A stretch of 64,000 nt of DNA. Origin: Vibrio casei (lineage in GTDB: Bacteria > Pseudomonadota > Gammaproteobacteria > Enterobacterales > Vibrionaceae). The DNA lies in NCBI RefSeq assembly GCF_002218025.2, contig NZ_AP018680.1, forward strand, positions 62,001-126,000, written 5' to 3'. Below the pieces are notes generated by a model. It made no database searches and was not told the origin of the DNA. It saw only the letters and a list, made by a program, of their open reading frames with translations. Position 1 is the first letter of the stretch. Every line of letters starts with the position of its first letter. The position numbers and the translations under genes are program-made. Below are positions 49,373-59,733 of this stretch, piece after piece.

Positions 49373-49394
49373 CTTATATCGAACTAACTTAATC

Positions 49395-49691
49395 TTAGTT
49401 CATGCCATATTTTTTCAATTTCTTGCGAAGCGTACCACGGTTGATACCCATCATGTTCGCTGCGCGAGTTTGGTTACCGCGAGTGTACTGCATAACCATA
49501 TCAAGCATTGGTTGCTCAACTTCTGCTAATACTAATTCGTAAAGATCGTTAACGTCCTGGCCGTTTAATTGAGCAAGGTAGTTCTTTAAAGATGCTTTAA
49601 CAGAGTCACGTAGTGGCTTCTGTGTGATCTGGTCTTGTGATGTGACAGTAGTAACTGTTAATGGTTCTGAAGTCAGATTTTGTTCGAACAT
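49395..49691 (-). CDS. fis: DNA-binding protein Fis
   Basis: Nucleoid protein and transcription regulator of rRNA, tRNA and virulence genes, working as a dimer. The 98-residue protein has the same length as E. coli Fis, with the C-terminal helix-turn-helix [27 protein letters not shown] essentially identical. It lies 71 bases downstream of dusB on the same strand, the standard dusB-fis operon. Confidence 0.98.
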   Translation of the reverse strand: MFEQNLTSEPLTVTTVTSQDQITQKPLRDSVKASLKNYLAQLNGQDVNDLYELVLAEVEQPMLDMVMQYTRGNQTRAANMMGINRGTLRKKLKKYGMN

Positions 49692-49762
49692 AATTAGTCT
49701 TAGCTCTTCTTAATTATAATGCAACGTTATCTATATCGGTCGTTTAAAGCGATGACCTTAAA

Positions 49763-50773
49763 TCAACTTGGATATATAAAATAACCTTTAAGCACATCAA
49801 GTTGCTGATCGGCATCCTCGATGGCATTGAAAATACGACGGAAGTCACCTGATTCGTCATGTTCTTTTAGGTACCAACCCACGTGCTTGCGCGCGATGCG
49901 AGGGCCTAAAAACTCGCCATAAAATTTATGCAGAGCCTGAACATGGCCGAGTAAGATGTTTTGCACTTCTTCTTTTGGAATCGGTGGCAAGTGTTCACCC
50001 GTCGTTAAAAAATGTTGGATTTGGTTAAAAATCCATGGTCGACCTTGGGCTGGTCTACCTATCATCAAAGCATCCGCACCGGTGTAATCCAGTACGTATT
50101 TCGCTTTTTCTGGGCTATCAATATCACCATTGGCAATCACTGGGATAGAAATAGCCTGTTTTACGGCTTTGATGCTGTCGTATTCTGCCTCGCCTTTGTA
50201 CATGCAGGCTTTGGTTCTCCCATGGAGTGCCAAGGCTTGAATGCCACATTGTTCGGCCATTTTTGCAATCTCGACACAGTTTTTGTTGTCTGTATCCCAT
50301 CCTGTGCGCGTTTTTAGGGTTACTGGAACCTCTACTGCGTTGACGACCGCGGTCAAAATCTGTTCGATGATGTCTGGGTGCTGCAGTAACGCGGAGCCTG
50401 CAAGTTTCTTATTTACTTTCTTAGCTGGGCAACCCATGTTGATATCGATGATTTGCGCACCGTTTTCAACACTGATTTGGGCCGCTTGTGCCATTAGCTG
50501 TGGATCTGCCCCTGCAATTTGTACCGAACGAATGCCCGATTCGCCCTCATGTACCATGCGTTGTTGGGATTTTGATGTGTTCCAAACTTTTGGATTCGAG
50601 GACATCATTTCACTGACGGCCATTCCTGCACCATATCGAAGGCACAATTCTCGAAACGGTCTATCGGTGACACCAGCCATTGGCGCCACAATTAAGTTGT
50701 TCGGTAATGTGTAGTTTCCGATTTTCAAAACAGCATCACAGTTCGTATCAGCAAGGGCGCGCATTTTACGCAT
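49763..50773 (-). CDS. dusB: tRNA-dihydrouridine synthase B
   Basis: FMN-dependent enzyme reducing uridine to dihydrouridine in the D-loop of tRNA. The protein has the family signature [15 protein letters not shown], the catalytic cysteine in [10 protein letters not shown], and [10 protein letters not shown] and [11 protein letters not shown] blocks. The frame is open further upstream to a TTG at 50815, but a promoter at 50819-50847 implies a start after about 50812. ATGs exist at 50773 and 50764, and E. coli alignment would favour an in-frame TTG at 50728; none has a good ribosome site, so the start is uncertain. It is co-transcribed with fis. Confidence 0.93.
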   Translation of the reverse strand: MRKMRALADTNCDAVLKIGNYTLPNNLIVAPMAGVTDRPFRELCLRYGAGMAVSEMMSSNPKVWNTSKSQQRMVHEGESGIRSVQIAGADPQLMAQAAQISVENGAQIIDINMGCPAKKVNKKLAGSALLQHPDIIEQILTAVVNAVEVPVTLKTRTGWDTDNKNCVEIAKMAEQCGIQALALHGRTKACMYKGEAEYDSIKAVKQAISIPVIANGDIDSPEKAKYVLDYTGADALMIGRPAQGRPWIFNQIQHFLTTGEHLPPIPKEEVQNILLGHVQALHKFYGEFLGPRIARKHVGWYLKEHDESGDFRRIFNAIEDADQQLDVLKGYFIYPS

Positions 50774-50818
50774 TTTTTCGGGGCGTGAAAAGACTAATAT
50801 TTGACCATTTCGCAATTA

Positions 50819-50847
50819 GTTTTACAAATTGTCTATTTTTCAGTCAA
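50819..50847 (-). promoter_or_regulatory. Candidate dusB-fis promoter
   Basis: On the minus strand TTGACT (50847-50842), 17 bases, TAAAAC (50824-50819). The position, 45-90 bases before the possible dusB starts, fits the growth-phase dusB-fis promoter of relatives. Confidence 0.5.
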
Positions 50848-50887
50848 TTAGCCTTAATAGTCGTAACGAATTGTTTATCGCATTCCA

Positions 50888-51778
50888 TTACTCTGGTTTT
50901 TTTTGACCAGAAATTCGACACCACTCTTGCTGTTCAATGATTGGGTCTAGGTTGAATTGTTCGGCGTAATAGGTAGCCACGTCTTCCGCTTGGGAATCTA
51001 AGACGCCAGACATCGCCAGTAAGCCGTTTGGTTTGACTAAGCTGGTAATCACGCCAGAAAGATCACGTAATGGCCCTGCAAGGATGTTAGCGACGACCAC
51101 ATCGGCCACTAAACCTTCTGGTTGGTTCTGAGGAAGGAACAGCTCTAGTTGATCAGCAACACCATTTCGTCCTGCGTTGTCTTTTGAGGCGAGAATAGCT
51201 TGTGGGTCGATATCAATACCAATGACTTTAGCCGCGCCCAGTTTGATTGCTGCAATAGCCAGAATGCCAGAACCACAGCCAAAATCGATCACCGTTTTTC
51301 CTTTTAGAGCTAAGCCTTCTAGCCATTCTAAACAGACGGAGGTCGTTGGATGGGTGCCTGTACCAAAAGCAAGTCCTGGATCGAGCATAACGTTAACGGC
51401 TGTTGGATCGGGAATATCACGCCAGCTTGGGCAAATCCATAAGCGTTCACCAAATTTCATTGGGTGGAAGTTGTCCATCCATTCGCGTTCCCAGTCTTTG
51501 TCTTCGATTTGCTCAATTTTGTAAGCGAAGTCGTCATTCAACATATGGCTGTTTTTAATTTGAAACAGTACCTGTTGGGTATCTATTTCTGCATCGTATA
51601 ACGCCAGAATATCGGTTTCGCCCCACAGACGTGTTTCACCCGGTAGTGGTTCAAATACGGGAGTATCTTTGGCATCGAGAAATGTAACGGATAATGCCCC
51701 CGTTTCTTCCATTAACATGTCGCCAATGGCTTCTGCGTTGGTGTCGGTAGCATTAAGTTTAATTTGAATCCAAGGCAT
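50888..51778 (-). CDS. prmA: Ribosomal protein L11 methyltransferase
   Basis: Trimethylates several lysines and the N-terminus of L11, which is encoded at 10370-10798. The 296-residue protein has an N-terminal substrate-recognition domain ([20 protein letters not shown]) and a SAM-binding methyltransferase domain with [20 protein letters not shown], motif [14 protein letters not shown], and GIDIDPQA, then motif NILAGPL. Length matches E. coli PrmA (293). It precedes dusB-fis and follows panF on the same strand. Confidence 0.97.
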   Translation of the reverse strand: MPWIQIKLNATDTNAEAIGDMLMEETGALSVTFLDAKDTPVFEPLPGETRLWGETDILALYDAEIDTQQVLFQIKNSHMLNDDFAYKIEQIEDKDWEREWMDNFHPMKFGERLWICPSWRDIPDPTAVNVMLDPGLAFGTGTHPTTSVCLEWLEGLALKGKTVIDFGCGSGILAIAAIKLGAAKVIGIDIDPQAILASKDNAGRNGVADQLELFLPQNQPEGLVADVVVANILAGPLRDLSGVITSLVKPNGLLAMSGVLDSQAEDVATYYAEQFNLDPIIEQQEWCRISGQKKPE

Positions 51779-51908
51779 GATGGTTTCGCTTATTGGTTGA
51801 GTTTATCGGCACAGGCACAAAGTTTACCATGAATGCTCTTTGCGCTTCTGTGCCAATTATACGAATTAAAAGTGGGATTGTGTGTGTATTTTGTTTGAAT
51901 TAATCACT

Positions 51909-53378
51909 TTATGGTGATGTTTGGCTGCGAAACTGTTCGACAGTGATTGGGTTTGGTTTGATCTTGCTGCCCACAATAAAGGCGATAAGGCCAAATAATA
52001 GTGTTGGAACAATGGCGTGCATTCCTCCCATATCTGGTTTGAATGTACTGAATGCAATGTAAGAGAATAATCCAACCAGCATTGATGCAAAAGCGCCTGT
52101 TGCGGAGGCTTTTTTCCAATATAAGCCCAAGACTAGCGGCCATAAGAACACCGCTTGCATGCCTCCGAATGCGAGTAAGTTGAGCCAAATGATCATATCT
52201 GGTGGATTAAGCGCCGCCACAAAGACTAAGGCTGAAAAAATCCCCGTTATCCATAATGATAATTTAGGCAGTGTTTTTTCCGCTTTTTCACCCTCGGCCA
52301 TCGAAGGGTTAATGTAATTAATGTACAAGTCTTTCAATAGGGTTGCGGAAGCTTGAATTAGCTGTGAGTCGATGGTAGACATAATTGCCGCCATGGGGCC
52401 GGCTAAGAAAATACCGGCAACTATAGGAGGGAGAACCGTGATCATTAATGTCGGCATGATTTGGTCAGGGCTGGCGATATCCGGCACAATGGCACGGCCA
52501 AAAGCACCGGCTAAATGCATGCCTAGCATCAGCAGCGCCACCATAATGGTACTGATCACCATACCTTTATGCAGTGAACCGCTGTCTTTATAAGACATAC
52601 AACGTACCGCGGCGTGAGGTAGGCCAATCACGCCAAAGCAGACTAGTACCCAAAAACTCATCATAAAGGGGCCAGTTAAGAAATGGTTGGGTCCATAGGG
52701 GGTAATGAGCGCAGGATCGATGGTGTGCAGGTCGGTCACGATTTCCCCAATGCTGCCACCGGCGTGCACAATGCCCACCAGTAGTGCGATGGTGCCAATT
52801 ATCATCATGATGCCTTGCAGAGTATCGGTCATGACCACTGCGCGAAAGCCACCGATAGTGGTGTACAGACCTACGGTGATAGCAAATATCATCAAGCCGT
52901 GAGTATACGAAAGCCCTGTGACGGTTTGCAGCAAACGCGCACCGCCGACAAACTGAACCACCATAGTGCCAAAAAAGGCTAATAATAAAGATAACGAAGC
53001 AAAGACAACCACGCCTCTATTTTGATAGCGAGCGTAAAGAATGTCATTTAAGGTCAGGGCATTATGGCGACGAGCTTCAATCGCAAATTTCTTTCCTAAA
53101 ACACCTAGCGTTAACCATGTGGCAGGCAATTGGATCATGGCAAGTAAAACCCACCCTAATCCCATCTTATAAGCTGCTCCCGGGCCACCGATAAACGAAC
53201 TGGCACTGGCATAGGTAGCGGCAAGGGTCATGGCAAGTACAAAGCCACCCATACTACGTCCGCCGACGAGGTATTCATTTAAAAAACCTTGTTTATTGCT
53301 ATGACGACTACTCCAAAATGCCAGAGCAAATACGGCGATCAAATAGAGGAATAATGGGATGAGGATTTGGTTATTCAT
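51909..53378 (-). CDS. panF: Sodium/pantothenate symporter
   Basis: Sodium-coupled uptake of pantothenate, the substrate of CoaA. The 489-residue protein is a solute:sodium symporter with about 12-13 helices, and has the family segments EYLVGGRSMGGFVLAMTL, ATYASASSFIGGPGAAYKMG and GHNAL-like LNDILYAR. It overlaps the stop of yhdT by 8 bases, the conserved yhdT-panF pair. prmA follows on the same strand, as in E. coli yhdT-panF-prmA. Confidence 0.95.
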   Translation of the reverse strand: MNNQILIPLFLYLIAVFALAFWSSRHSNKQGFLNEYLVGGRSMGGFVLAMTLAATYASASSFIGGPGAAYKMGLGWVLLAMIQLPATWLTLGVLGKKFAIEARRHNALTLNDILYARYQNRGVVVFASLSLLLAFFGTMVVQFVGGARLLQTVTGLSYTHGLMIFAITVGLYTTIGGFRAVVMTDTLQGIMMIIGTIALLVGIVHAGGSIGEIVTDLHTIDPALITPYGPNHFLTGPFMMSFWVLVCFGVIGLPHAAVRCMSYKDSGSLHKGMVISTIMVALLMLGMHLAGAFGRAIVPDIASPDQIMPTLMITVLPPIVAGIFLAGPMAAIMSTIDSQLIQASATLLKDLYINYINPSMAEGEKAEKTLPKLSLWITGIFSALVFVAALNPPDMIIWLNLLAFGGMQAVFLWPLVLGLYWKKASATGAFASMLVGLFSYIAFSTFKPDMGGMHAIVPTLLFGLIAFIVGSKIKPNPITVEQFRSQTSP

Positions 53379-53655
53379 GGTTGTCTTCTTGTTCTACTTC
53401 TAAGGACATATCTTGGTAGATCCATTTAACCATTGCCGCACATAATAAAGTAAAGACAATTGGGCCGATCACACAGGACATTAAAAACCAAAGTGGAAAA
53501 CCAAAATACAAGCTAGGCATGCTGGAGATATCATCAGGGCTGGGCGCTAAGCCATAAGCGGAAACATACCACCAAACAAAATAAGCTAAAGCAAGCCCAA
53601 TCGCCCATTTTGCTTCTTTGTGTGCTTGTTGATAACGAGCCTGTAGTGTTTTCAT
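53371..53655 (-). CDS. yhdT: YhdT family membrane protein (DUF997)
   Basis: A 94-residue protein with two hydrophobic segments (about 18-36 and 55-80) that matches E. coli YhdT through QAHKEAKWAIGLAL and CAAMVKWIYQDM. Function unknown; always found with panF and likely an accessory subunit. The ATG at 53655 aligns with relatives, but there is no clear ribosome site. Confidence 0.88.
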   Translation of the reverse strand: MKTLQARYQQAHKEAKWAIGLALAYFVWWYVSAYGLAPSPDDISSMPSLYFGFPLWFLMSCVIGPIVFTLLCAAMVKWIYQDMSLEVEQEDNHE

Positions 53656-53782
53656 AGGAGATTTATCTTTACTGGAATGAAATGAAAAGAGGGGAAGCAT
53701 TTTTTTTACAAACTATGGCAGGAAAGACAAATGGTCGCGGTTTCTAGTTTCTGGTACCGAGTTGTTAGGAAAAGAAAAGGAT

Positions 53783-53872
53783 GTCATCCTGAAGCGACGA
53801 AGGAGCTATCAGGGATCTAGTTCAATAAGGAGATTAGATTCCTGATGTCTCCTACGGCTCCTCAGGAATGAC
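53783..53872. repeat. Palindromic repeat element, relative of 35338-35449
   Basis: A 90-base near-palindrome: outer arms GTCATCCTGA (53783-53792) and TCAGGAATGAC (53862-53872), and inner arms ATCAGGGATCTA and TTAGATTCCTGAT around a short loop. The outer CGTCATTCC-type motif and nested design match the element between purH and purD. It lies in the yhdT-accC gap; the rest of that gap (53873-54010) shows no gene. Confidence 0.75.
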
Positions 53873-54015
53873 GGTTTTTTTGGGTATAAAAGTAAGCAAT
53901 AACTAAAAGATAGAGTTGAGATACTATTTAGGCAAAGAAATAATCCTCACGCAGCACGCAACCATCTTTTTGCTGTTCCAAGCGGCGAGCAGCGCCCGAG
54001 TCCCGACACCCGAAA

Positions 54016-54049
54016 ACAAAAAAAAGACCGCAGTTTTCACTGCGGTCTT
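54016..54049 (-). terminator. accBC terminator
   Basis: AAGACCGCAGT and ACTGCGGTCTT (54024-54034 with 54039-54049) form a perfect 11-bp stem with a four-base loop. On the minus strand a run of eight T follows. It lies 32 bases after the accC stop. Confidence 0.9.
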
Positions 54050-54081
54050 GATGTCTTCTGAATATAGGGCTAGCGAGAGGT

Positions 54082-55428
54082 TTAGTCTTGCAAGCCTAGC
54101 TTCTTCTCAAGGTAGTGAATGTTTGCACCACCGTGTTGGAAATTTTCGTCGTTCATGATGTCAATTTGTAGAGGAATGTTAGTTTTGATGCCATCAATGA
54201 TGGTTTCACCTAATGCATTCTTCATACGGGCAATCGCAACATCACGGTTTTCACCGAAGGTGATGAGTTTGCCGATCATCGAATCGTAATGCGGTGGTAC
54301 GGTGTAGCCCGCATAAACGTGAGATTCCCAACGAACGCCCATGCCACCAGGTGGGTGGAAATGTTGGATTTTACCTGGGCAAGGAAGGAAACGCTCTGGA
54401 TCTTCTGCATTGATACGACATTCAACGGCATGGCCGCGGATTTTTATATCATTTTGTGTGAATGATAACGGTTGACCAGCAGCAATGCGCAACTGCTCTT
54501 TGATTAGGTCAATACCAGTTACCATTTCTGTCACCGGGTGCTCTACCTGAATACGCGTGTTCATTTCAATGAAATAGAACTCACCGTTTTCGTATAGAAA
54601 TTCAAATGTACCGGCACCGCGGTAGTTGATCTCGATACAAGCACGAGTACAACGCTCACCAATGTACTGGCGCATTTCTTCAGTGATGCCCGGCGCTGGC
54701 GCTTCTTCCACGACTTTCTGGTGACGACGTTGCATTGAGCAATCGCGTTCACCAAGGTGGATAGCTCCGCCTTGTCCGTCCGCTAAAACTTGAACTTCAA
54801 TGTGACGAGGGTTTTCTAGGTATTTCTCCATGTAAACCATATCGTTATTGAAGAACGACTTCGCTTCAGAACGCGTCATAGCGATCGCTTCAACTAAATC
54901 TTTGTCGCTGCGTACCACACGCATACCACGACCGCCGCCGCCGCCAGATGCTTTGATGATCACTGGGTAGCCAATACGTTTTGCAAACGCACGGTTTTTA
55001 GCATCATCGTCATCTAGTGGGCCGTCAGAGCCTGGTACACAAGGTACACCAGCTTTTTTCATGGCATTAATTGCAGACACTTTATCACCCATTAGGCGAA
55101 TGGTTTCTGCTTTTGGTCCCACAAAAATGAAGCCTGAATTTTCGACTTGTTCAGCGAAATCAGCATTTTCTGATAGAAAGCCGTAACCAGGATGAATCGC
55201 CACAGCGCCACTGACTTCTGCTGCAGAAATGATACGAGGAACATTTAAGTAGCTGTCGGTACTGCGAGCAGGACCAATACAAATGGTTTCATCGGCCAGT
55301 AATACGTGCTTTAAATCACGATCAGCGGTGGAGTGAATAGCAACGGTTTTGATGCCTAACTCTTTACATGCGCGAAGAATACGGAGGGCAATTTCACCTC
55401 GGTTCGCGATGACTAATTTATCTAGCAT
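54082..55428 (-). CDS. accC: Acetyl-CoA carboxylase, biotin carboxylase subunit
   Basis: Carboxylates biotin on AccB with ATP and bicarbonate, first half-reaction of fatty acid synthesis. The 448-residue protein has the N-terminal [20 protein letters not shown], the ATP-grasp glycine loop [29 protein letters not shown], and [14 protein letters not shown]. Length matches E. coli AccC (449). It is 25 bases after accB in the same operon. Confidence 0.98.
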   Translation of the reverse strand: MLDKLVIANRGEIALRILRACKELGIKTVAIHSTADRDLKHVLLADETICIGPARSTDSYLNVPRIISAAEVSGAVAIHPGYGFLSENADFAEQVENSGFIFVGPKAETIRLMGDKVSAINAMKKAGVPCVPGSDGPLDDDDAKNRAFAKRIGYPVIIKASGGGGGRGMRVVRSDKDLVEAIAMTRSEAKSFFNNDMVYMEKYLENPRHIEVQVLADGQGGAIHLGERDCSMQRRHQKVVEEAPAPGITEEMRQYIGERCTRACIEINYRGAGTFEFLYENGEFYFIEMNTRIQVEHPVTEMVTGIDLIKEQLRIAAGQPLSFTQNDIKIRGHAVECRINAEDPERFLPCPGKIQHFHPPGGMGVRWESHVYAGYTVPPHYDSMIGKLITFGENRDVAIARMKNALGETIIDGIKTNIPLQIDIMNDENFQHGGANIHYLEKKLGLQD

Positions 55429-55453
55429 TTATCTTGCCTCTTAATCGGTGCGA

Positions 55454-55909
55454 TTATTCAATAATTACAAGCGCTTGATCAAATTCTACTGGTTGACCAT
55501 CTTCTACTAAGATCGCTTTAATTACACCGGATTTGTCTGCTTCAATTTGGTTCATCATTTTCATCGCTTCAACGATACAGATCGTTTGACCTTCTTCTAC
55601 CGTTTGGCCGACTTCGATAAATGATTTAGCTTCAGGGCTTGGTGAACGGTAGAAAGTTCCTACCATTGGAGAAAGCACTTTATGACCAGATTGAACCGGT
55701 GCTTCGGCTGGCGCTTCAACGGCTGCCGGTGCGGCTACTGGCGCAGCAACTGGTGCTGGAGCCGCTGCATATTGGATAGGTGCCGCAGGCGCTGCTTGAT
55801 TGCTGTAGCGGTTGATACGTACTGATTCTTCACCTTCAGAGATTTCAAGTTCAGCAATACCAGACTCTTCTACTAGCTCAATAAGCTTCTTTATTTTACG
55901 AATATCCAT
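55454..55909 (-). CDS. accB: Biotin carboxyl carrier protein of acetyl-CoA carboxylase
   Basis: Carries biotin between the AccC and AccAD active sites. The 151-residue protein has an N-terminal helical part ([17 protein letters not shown]), an Ala/Pro-rich linker (about 39-71), and the biotinyl domain with [16 protein letters not shown], where Lys117 is biotinylated by BirA (5159-6136). It forms an operon with accC; aroQ lies 166 bases upstream on the same strand. Confidence 0.98.
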   Translation of the reverse strand: MDIRKIKKLIELVEESGIAELEISEGEESVRINRYSNQAAPAAPIQYAAAPAPVAAPVAAPAAVEAPAEAPVQSGHKVLSPMVGTFYRSPSPEAKSFIEVGQTVEEGQTICIVEAMKMMNQIEADKSGVIKAILVEDGQPVEFDQALVIIE

Positions 55910-56075
55910 AATGTGTTCTCTATTAGTTTAATTATTTATTTCAAGGTGATAATCAATTATCACCAAGGCTTTATGCATTATCGAAATGGTATCGACGCTG
56001 CTATAAGTTTCTGACCGCGTTTTCTTATTTAACGGACTCTGGCATTCAATACTTAAGTCTTTGGCTATATAAGCA

Positions 56076-56531
56076 TTAATGGTTTGGTCTCGTTAAATGG
56101 GAAAATGCCGCCGACAGTGCAAATTGGTAACCTTGTGCGCCTAATCCACAAATGACGCCGACCGCTTTATCGGAAAGATAAGAATGGTGGCGGAAAGGTT
56201 CACGTGCATGAACGTTAGACAGGTGCACTTCAATAAATGGAATATTGACCCCAAGCAACGCATCGCGCAATGCCACACTGGTGTGGGTAAAGGCGGCTGG
56301 GTTGATGACGATAAAGTCGATATTGTTATGGGCAGCATGAATCGCTTCAATCAACTCGTATTCACGGTTTGATTGTAAGTGAGACAGTTGAATACCTAAC
56401 TCTTTCGCTTGCGCTTCTAAGTTGGCAACAATATCGGGCAATGTGTGAGAACCGTAATGCGTCGGTTCACGTAACCCGAGCAAATTTAAATTCGGCCCAT
56501 TTAAGACTAGAACTCGTAAGTTTGCTGACAT
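56076..56531 (-). CDS. aroQ: 3-dehydroquinate dehydratase, type II
   Basis: Dehydrates 3-dehydroquinate in the shikimate pathway. The 151-residue protein has the signature [18 protein letters not shown], with the catalytic tyrosine in THYGS, and the [17 protein letters not shown] and [14 protein letters not shown] blocks that hold the catalytic His. The ATG at 56531 gives the usual family length; the frame stays open to 56642, but that part is not conserved. It precedes accB-accC, a common arrangement. Confidence 0.96.
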   Translation of the reverse strand: MSANLRVLVLNGPNLNLLGLREPTHYGSHTLPDIVANLEAQAKELGIQLSHLQSNREYELIEAIHAAHNNIDFIVINPAAFTHTSVALRDALLGVNIPFIEVHLSNVHAREPFRHHSYLSDKAVGVICGLGAQGYQFALSAAFSHLTRPNH

Positions 56532-56857
56532 TGTGTGGGTAATATCCATTAAAGTGAATGTAAAATGCATCATGTCATAATTTTCATCAATTGCTAAGTA
56601 AGATAGCAAAAAAAATGACCATGCATCCACTAATTTGGCCAATTATAGCTAAATCAACGCAAATCGCAGCATTTTACTGGTCTAATGACTTGTTTTGGCC
56701 GATTCGTGTCAACTTCAAGGTTTTTTTAAGCTCTGCCCACTTTAAGAGGGGCTTTAGTTTAAATTTAGTCCAAATGATGACATTAGCCGATTTTGATTTG
56801 GCGTTATATTGGTATTGCTGAAATGATTATCAATAATTTGCCTTAACGGATTACAAA

Positions 56858-56884
56858 TAAAAACCGCAGCCTAGGCTACGGTTT
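56858..56884 (-). terminator. acs terminator
   Basis: AAACCGCAGCC and GGCTACGGTTT (56861-56871 with 56874-56884) pair with one mismatch around TA. On the minus strand the stem ends in TTTTTATTTG, 30 bases after the acs stop. Confidence 0.8.
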
Positions 56885-56913
56885 GTTATGAAGCATGCGG
56901 CGATCGGTGAGTA

Positions 56914-58860
56914 TTAAACCAAGTTCGCTTTTTCTTCGATAAGCTTGTCCACCACACTTGGATCGGCAAGAGTGGAGGTGTCGCCTAAATTGCCGGTATC
57001 GCCAGTCGCAATTTTGCGTAAGATACGACGCATAATTTTACCTGAACGCGTTTTTGGTAAAGAGTCTGTCCAATGTAGGACATCTGGCGTGGCAATTGGC
57101 CCTATTTCTTTACGAACCCAATCTTTCACTTCTTTATGTAATTCTGCTGACGGGTATTCACCATCGTTTAACGTGATGTAAGCGTAAATGGCTTGTCCTT
57201 TAATATCGTGAGGAATACCGACAATCGCCGCTTCCGCAATTTTATCAAATGCCACGAGCGCCGATTCAATTTCTGCGGTACCCATACGGTGGCCCGATAC
57301 ATTTAGTACGTCATCAACACGGCCGGTAATCCAGTAATAACCATCTTCATCACGTCTTGCACCATCACCTGTGGTGTAAACATCTTTGAAGGTTGAGAAA
57401 TATGTTTGCTCGAAACGGTCATGATCACCATAAATGGTGCGCATTTGCCCTGGCCATGAATCGGTGATGACTAAATTACCTTCTGTTGCGCCTTCAATCA
57501 CATTCCCTTCGTTATCGACCAATACAGGTTGAACGCCAAAAAATGGGCGAGTGGCTGAGCCTGGTTTTAAATCGGTTGCGCCTGGTAGTGGTGAAATTAA
57601 AATGCCACCGGTTTCCGTTTGCCACCATGTATCGACAATTGGGCAACGTTCATCTCCAATGGTTTTGTAATACCACTCCCACGCTTCTGGGTTAATAGGT
57701 TCTCCCACTGAACCCATAATGCGCAAGCTTGAACGTGATGTGCCTTTAATGGCTTCATTACCTTTTGCCATTAGGGCGCGGATAGCTGTTGGCGCGGTGT
57801 AAAGAATGGTCACGTTATGTTTATCGACCACTTCGCTCATGCGACTGGTGTTTGGATAGTTTGGTACACCTTCAAATAAAATGGTTTTGGCACCATTAGC
57901 CAATGGTCCATAAACCAAATACGTGTGGCCTGTGATCCAACCCACATCAGCGGTACACCAAAAAACATCGCCTTCTTGATGATCGAATACGTATTTGAAC
58001 GTCATGGCGGCGTAAACAAGATAGCCACCTGTGGTGTGCAAGACGCCTTTCGGTTTACCGGTTGAACCGGATGTATAAAGAATGAAGAGTGGATCTTCGG
58101 CGTTCATGGGCTCTGGTGCGCACTCACTCGATGCTTGCTCTGTTGCTTCGTGCCACCAAATATCACGTTCAGCGTTCCATTCCACATTACCACCTGTGCG
58201 CTTAAAGACGACAACACTTGAGATATTGGTATCAGGATTTTTCAAAGCTTGGTCAACATTGGCTTTAAGAGGGACTGCGCGTCCACCACGTACCCCTTCA
58301 TCTGCGGTAACAACCAGTTTAGCGTTAGAATCAATAATACGACCAGATAATGCTTCAGGAGAGAAACCACCAAATACGACGGTATGAATCGCGCCAATAC
58401 GGGTGCAGGCCAGCATAGCAACGGCGGCTTCTGGTACCATTGGCATGTATAGGCAGACGACATCGCCTTTTTTGATACCTTGTGCTTTTAATACGTTAGA
58501 AAAACGACAAACTTTTTCGTGGAGCTGTTTGAAGGTAATTTGAGCATCATCGTTTGTATTGTCACCTTCCCAGATGATGGCAACTTCATCACCACGCTCG
58601 GCTAAATGACGATCAATACAGTTGGCTGAGACATTAAGTTGACCATCTTCAAACCATTTAATATCAATATTACCAGGCTCAAAAGATGTATTTTTAACTT
58701 GAGTGAACGGTTTCATCCAATCAAGAATTTTACCGTGCTTACCCCAGAATCCTTGCGGATCATTAACCGATTCTTGGTACATCGACAAATACGTATCGTT
58801 ATCGGCGTGAGTATGCTTTTTGATATTGTCTTTGACGGGATGAATATGGACTTCACTCAT
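56914..58860 (-). CDS. acs: Acetyl-CoA synthetase (acetate--CoA ligase)
   Basis: Scavenges acetate by forming acetyl-AMP and then acetyl-CoA. The 648-residue protein has the AMP-binding signature [28 protein letters not shown], the [14 protein letters not shown] hinge and the C-terminal [11 protein letters not shown], with Lys608 as the lysine that is controlled by acetylation in relatives. Length matches E. coli Acs (652). An exonuclease/DUF294 pair lies upstream on the same strand. I did not find a convincing CRP site in the 237-base upstream gap. Confidence 0.98.
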   Translation of the reverse strand: MSEVHIHPVKDNIKKHTHADNDTYLSMYQESVNDPQGFWGKHGKILDWMKPFTQVKNTSFEPGNIDIKWFEDGQLNVSANCIDRHLAERGDEVAIIWEGDNTNDDAQITFKQLHEKVCRFSNVLKAQGIKKGDVVCLYMPMVPEAAVAMLACTRIGAIHTVVFGGFSPEALSGRIIDSNAKLVVTADEGVRGGRAVPLKANVDQALKNPDTNISSVVVFKRTGGNVEWNAERDIWWHEATEQASSECAPEPMNAEDPLFILYTSGSTGKPKGVLHTTGGYLVYAAMTFKYVFDHQEGDVFWCTADVGWITGHTYLVYGPLANGAKTILFEGVPNYPNTSRMSEVVDKHNVTILYTAPTAIRALMAKGNEAIKGTSRSSLRIMGSVGEPINPEAWEWYYKTIGDERCPIVDTWWQTETGGILISPLPGATDLKPGSATRPFFGVQPVLVDNEGNVIEGATEGNLVITDSWPGQMRTIYGDHDRFEQTYFSTFKDVYTTGDGARRDEDGYYWITGRVDDVLNVSGHRMGTAEIESALVAFDKIAEAAIVGIPHDIKGQAIYAYITLNDGEYPSAELHKEVKDWVRKEIGPIATPDVLHWTDSLPKTRSGKIMRRILRKIATGDTGNLGDTSTLADPSVVDKLIEEKANLV

Positions 58861-59023
58861 TGTACTCTCCTTGCATGAGATGGACTCAATTCCTTTGGGT
58901 GTCGTTTTTTAATTGGAATCGTTCATTCGTTAAAATTGTTATTCACTGTAATCTCTGTTTTAACTCTCTGCCTCTCAAGGTTTTTCCACAATTAGACTTT
59001 AGGCTTATAGTTTGTAAATTAAG

Positions 59024-59044
59024 GCTTTTCTAAGCTTGAAAAGC
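59024..59044 (-). terminator. Weak terminator after the exonuclease gene
   Basis: GCTTTTC (59024-59030) and GAAAAGC (59038-59044) form a 7-bp stem with a seven-base loop, 54 bases after the exonuclease stop. The T-tract on the minus strand is poor (CCTTAATTT). Confidence 0.4.
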
Positions 59045-59097
59045 AGGAAAATGAGAACTGAGTCTTAACTTTATCGTTTGAATATGACGTTTTATGT

Positions 59098-59730
59098 TTA
59101 CTTTTTGTATGAAAAATTGGGGTTTGGCAGCGAACCATAGGTGAGACGTACATAAATTAATGCCGCCGTGATGGTGTCTTGCAAGGCATCATGGCGATCT
59201 TGAATGGGTAAATCTAAATGTTGGCAAATGGACTCTAAGCTTAAATCGCAATAAGCATTGGGCAGTAAGCGTTCAATTCTTTCATGGTAAAGGTGACTGA
59301 CTTCAATGAGAGGATTCGGCAGAGGAAAGCCAAAATGTTTTTTATAAGCGCGGTCTAAAATCGTTTTGTCGTATCGAATGTGGTACCCAATGAGAGGGCG
59401 ATTACCAATGAAATCGAGTAACTTTGTTAATCCTTCTGTTTCGGAGTAGCCATCTTCTAAATCGTGGTGACGCATTTTGTGAATACGAACCGATTGCTCG
59501 TTAAGCGATTGCGGTGCTTTTAAGCGGATATGAAAAGGCTCACTGGTGATGATTTTATTGTTGATGATTTTCGTGGCGGCAATCGTGACTAATTCTGCTT
59601 GTTTTGGGTTCAAGCTGGTGGTTTCGCAATCAAGTGATACGAATTCATCGTGAGGGACTTTGTGGAATAAAGGCTGATAGGGGGAGCCTTTGAGTTGGTA
59701 ATACCACCATAACCGTTGTAATACATTCAT
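59098..59730 (-). CDS. DnaQ-like 3'-5' exonuclease (DEDDh)
   Basis: A 210-residue DEDDh exonuclease: Exo I FVSLDCETTSL (Asp34, Glu36), Exo II GYHIRYDKTILD (Asp121), and Exo III HDALQD (His180, Asp185). It resembles the epsilon proofreading subunit in fold, but it is short and lacks the polymerase-binding C-terminal part, so it is probably not the replication subunit. It starts 3 bases after the stop of the DUF294 gene; the pair is probably one operon. Role beyond nucleic-acid or nucleotide degradation is unknown. Confidence 0.87.
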   Translation of the reverse strand: MNVLQRLWWYYQLKGSPYQPLFHKVPHDEFVSLDCETTSLNPKQAELVTIAATKIINNKIITSEPFHIRLKAPQSLNEQSVRIHKMRHHDLEDGYSETEGLTKLLDFIGNRPLIGYHIRYDKTILDRAYKKHFGFPLPNPLIEVSHLYHERIERLLPNAYCDLSLESICQHLDLPIQDRHDALQDTITAALIYVRLTYGSLPNPNFSYKK

Positions 59731-59733
59731 AAT

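Noticed and set aside
53916..54158. Plus-strand 80-codon frame before accC
   Set aside because: It runs through the accBC terminator and antisense into accC; no sign of a real gene.
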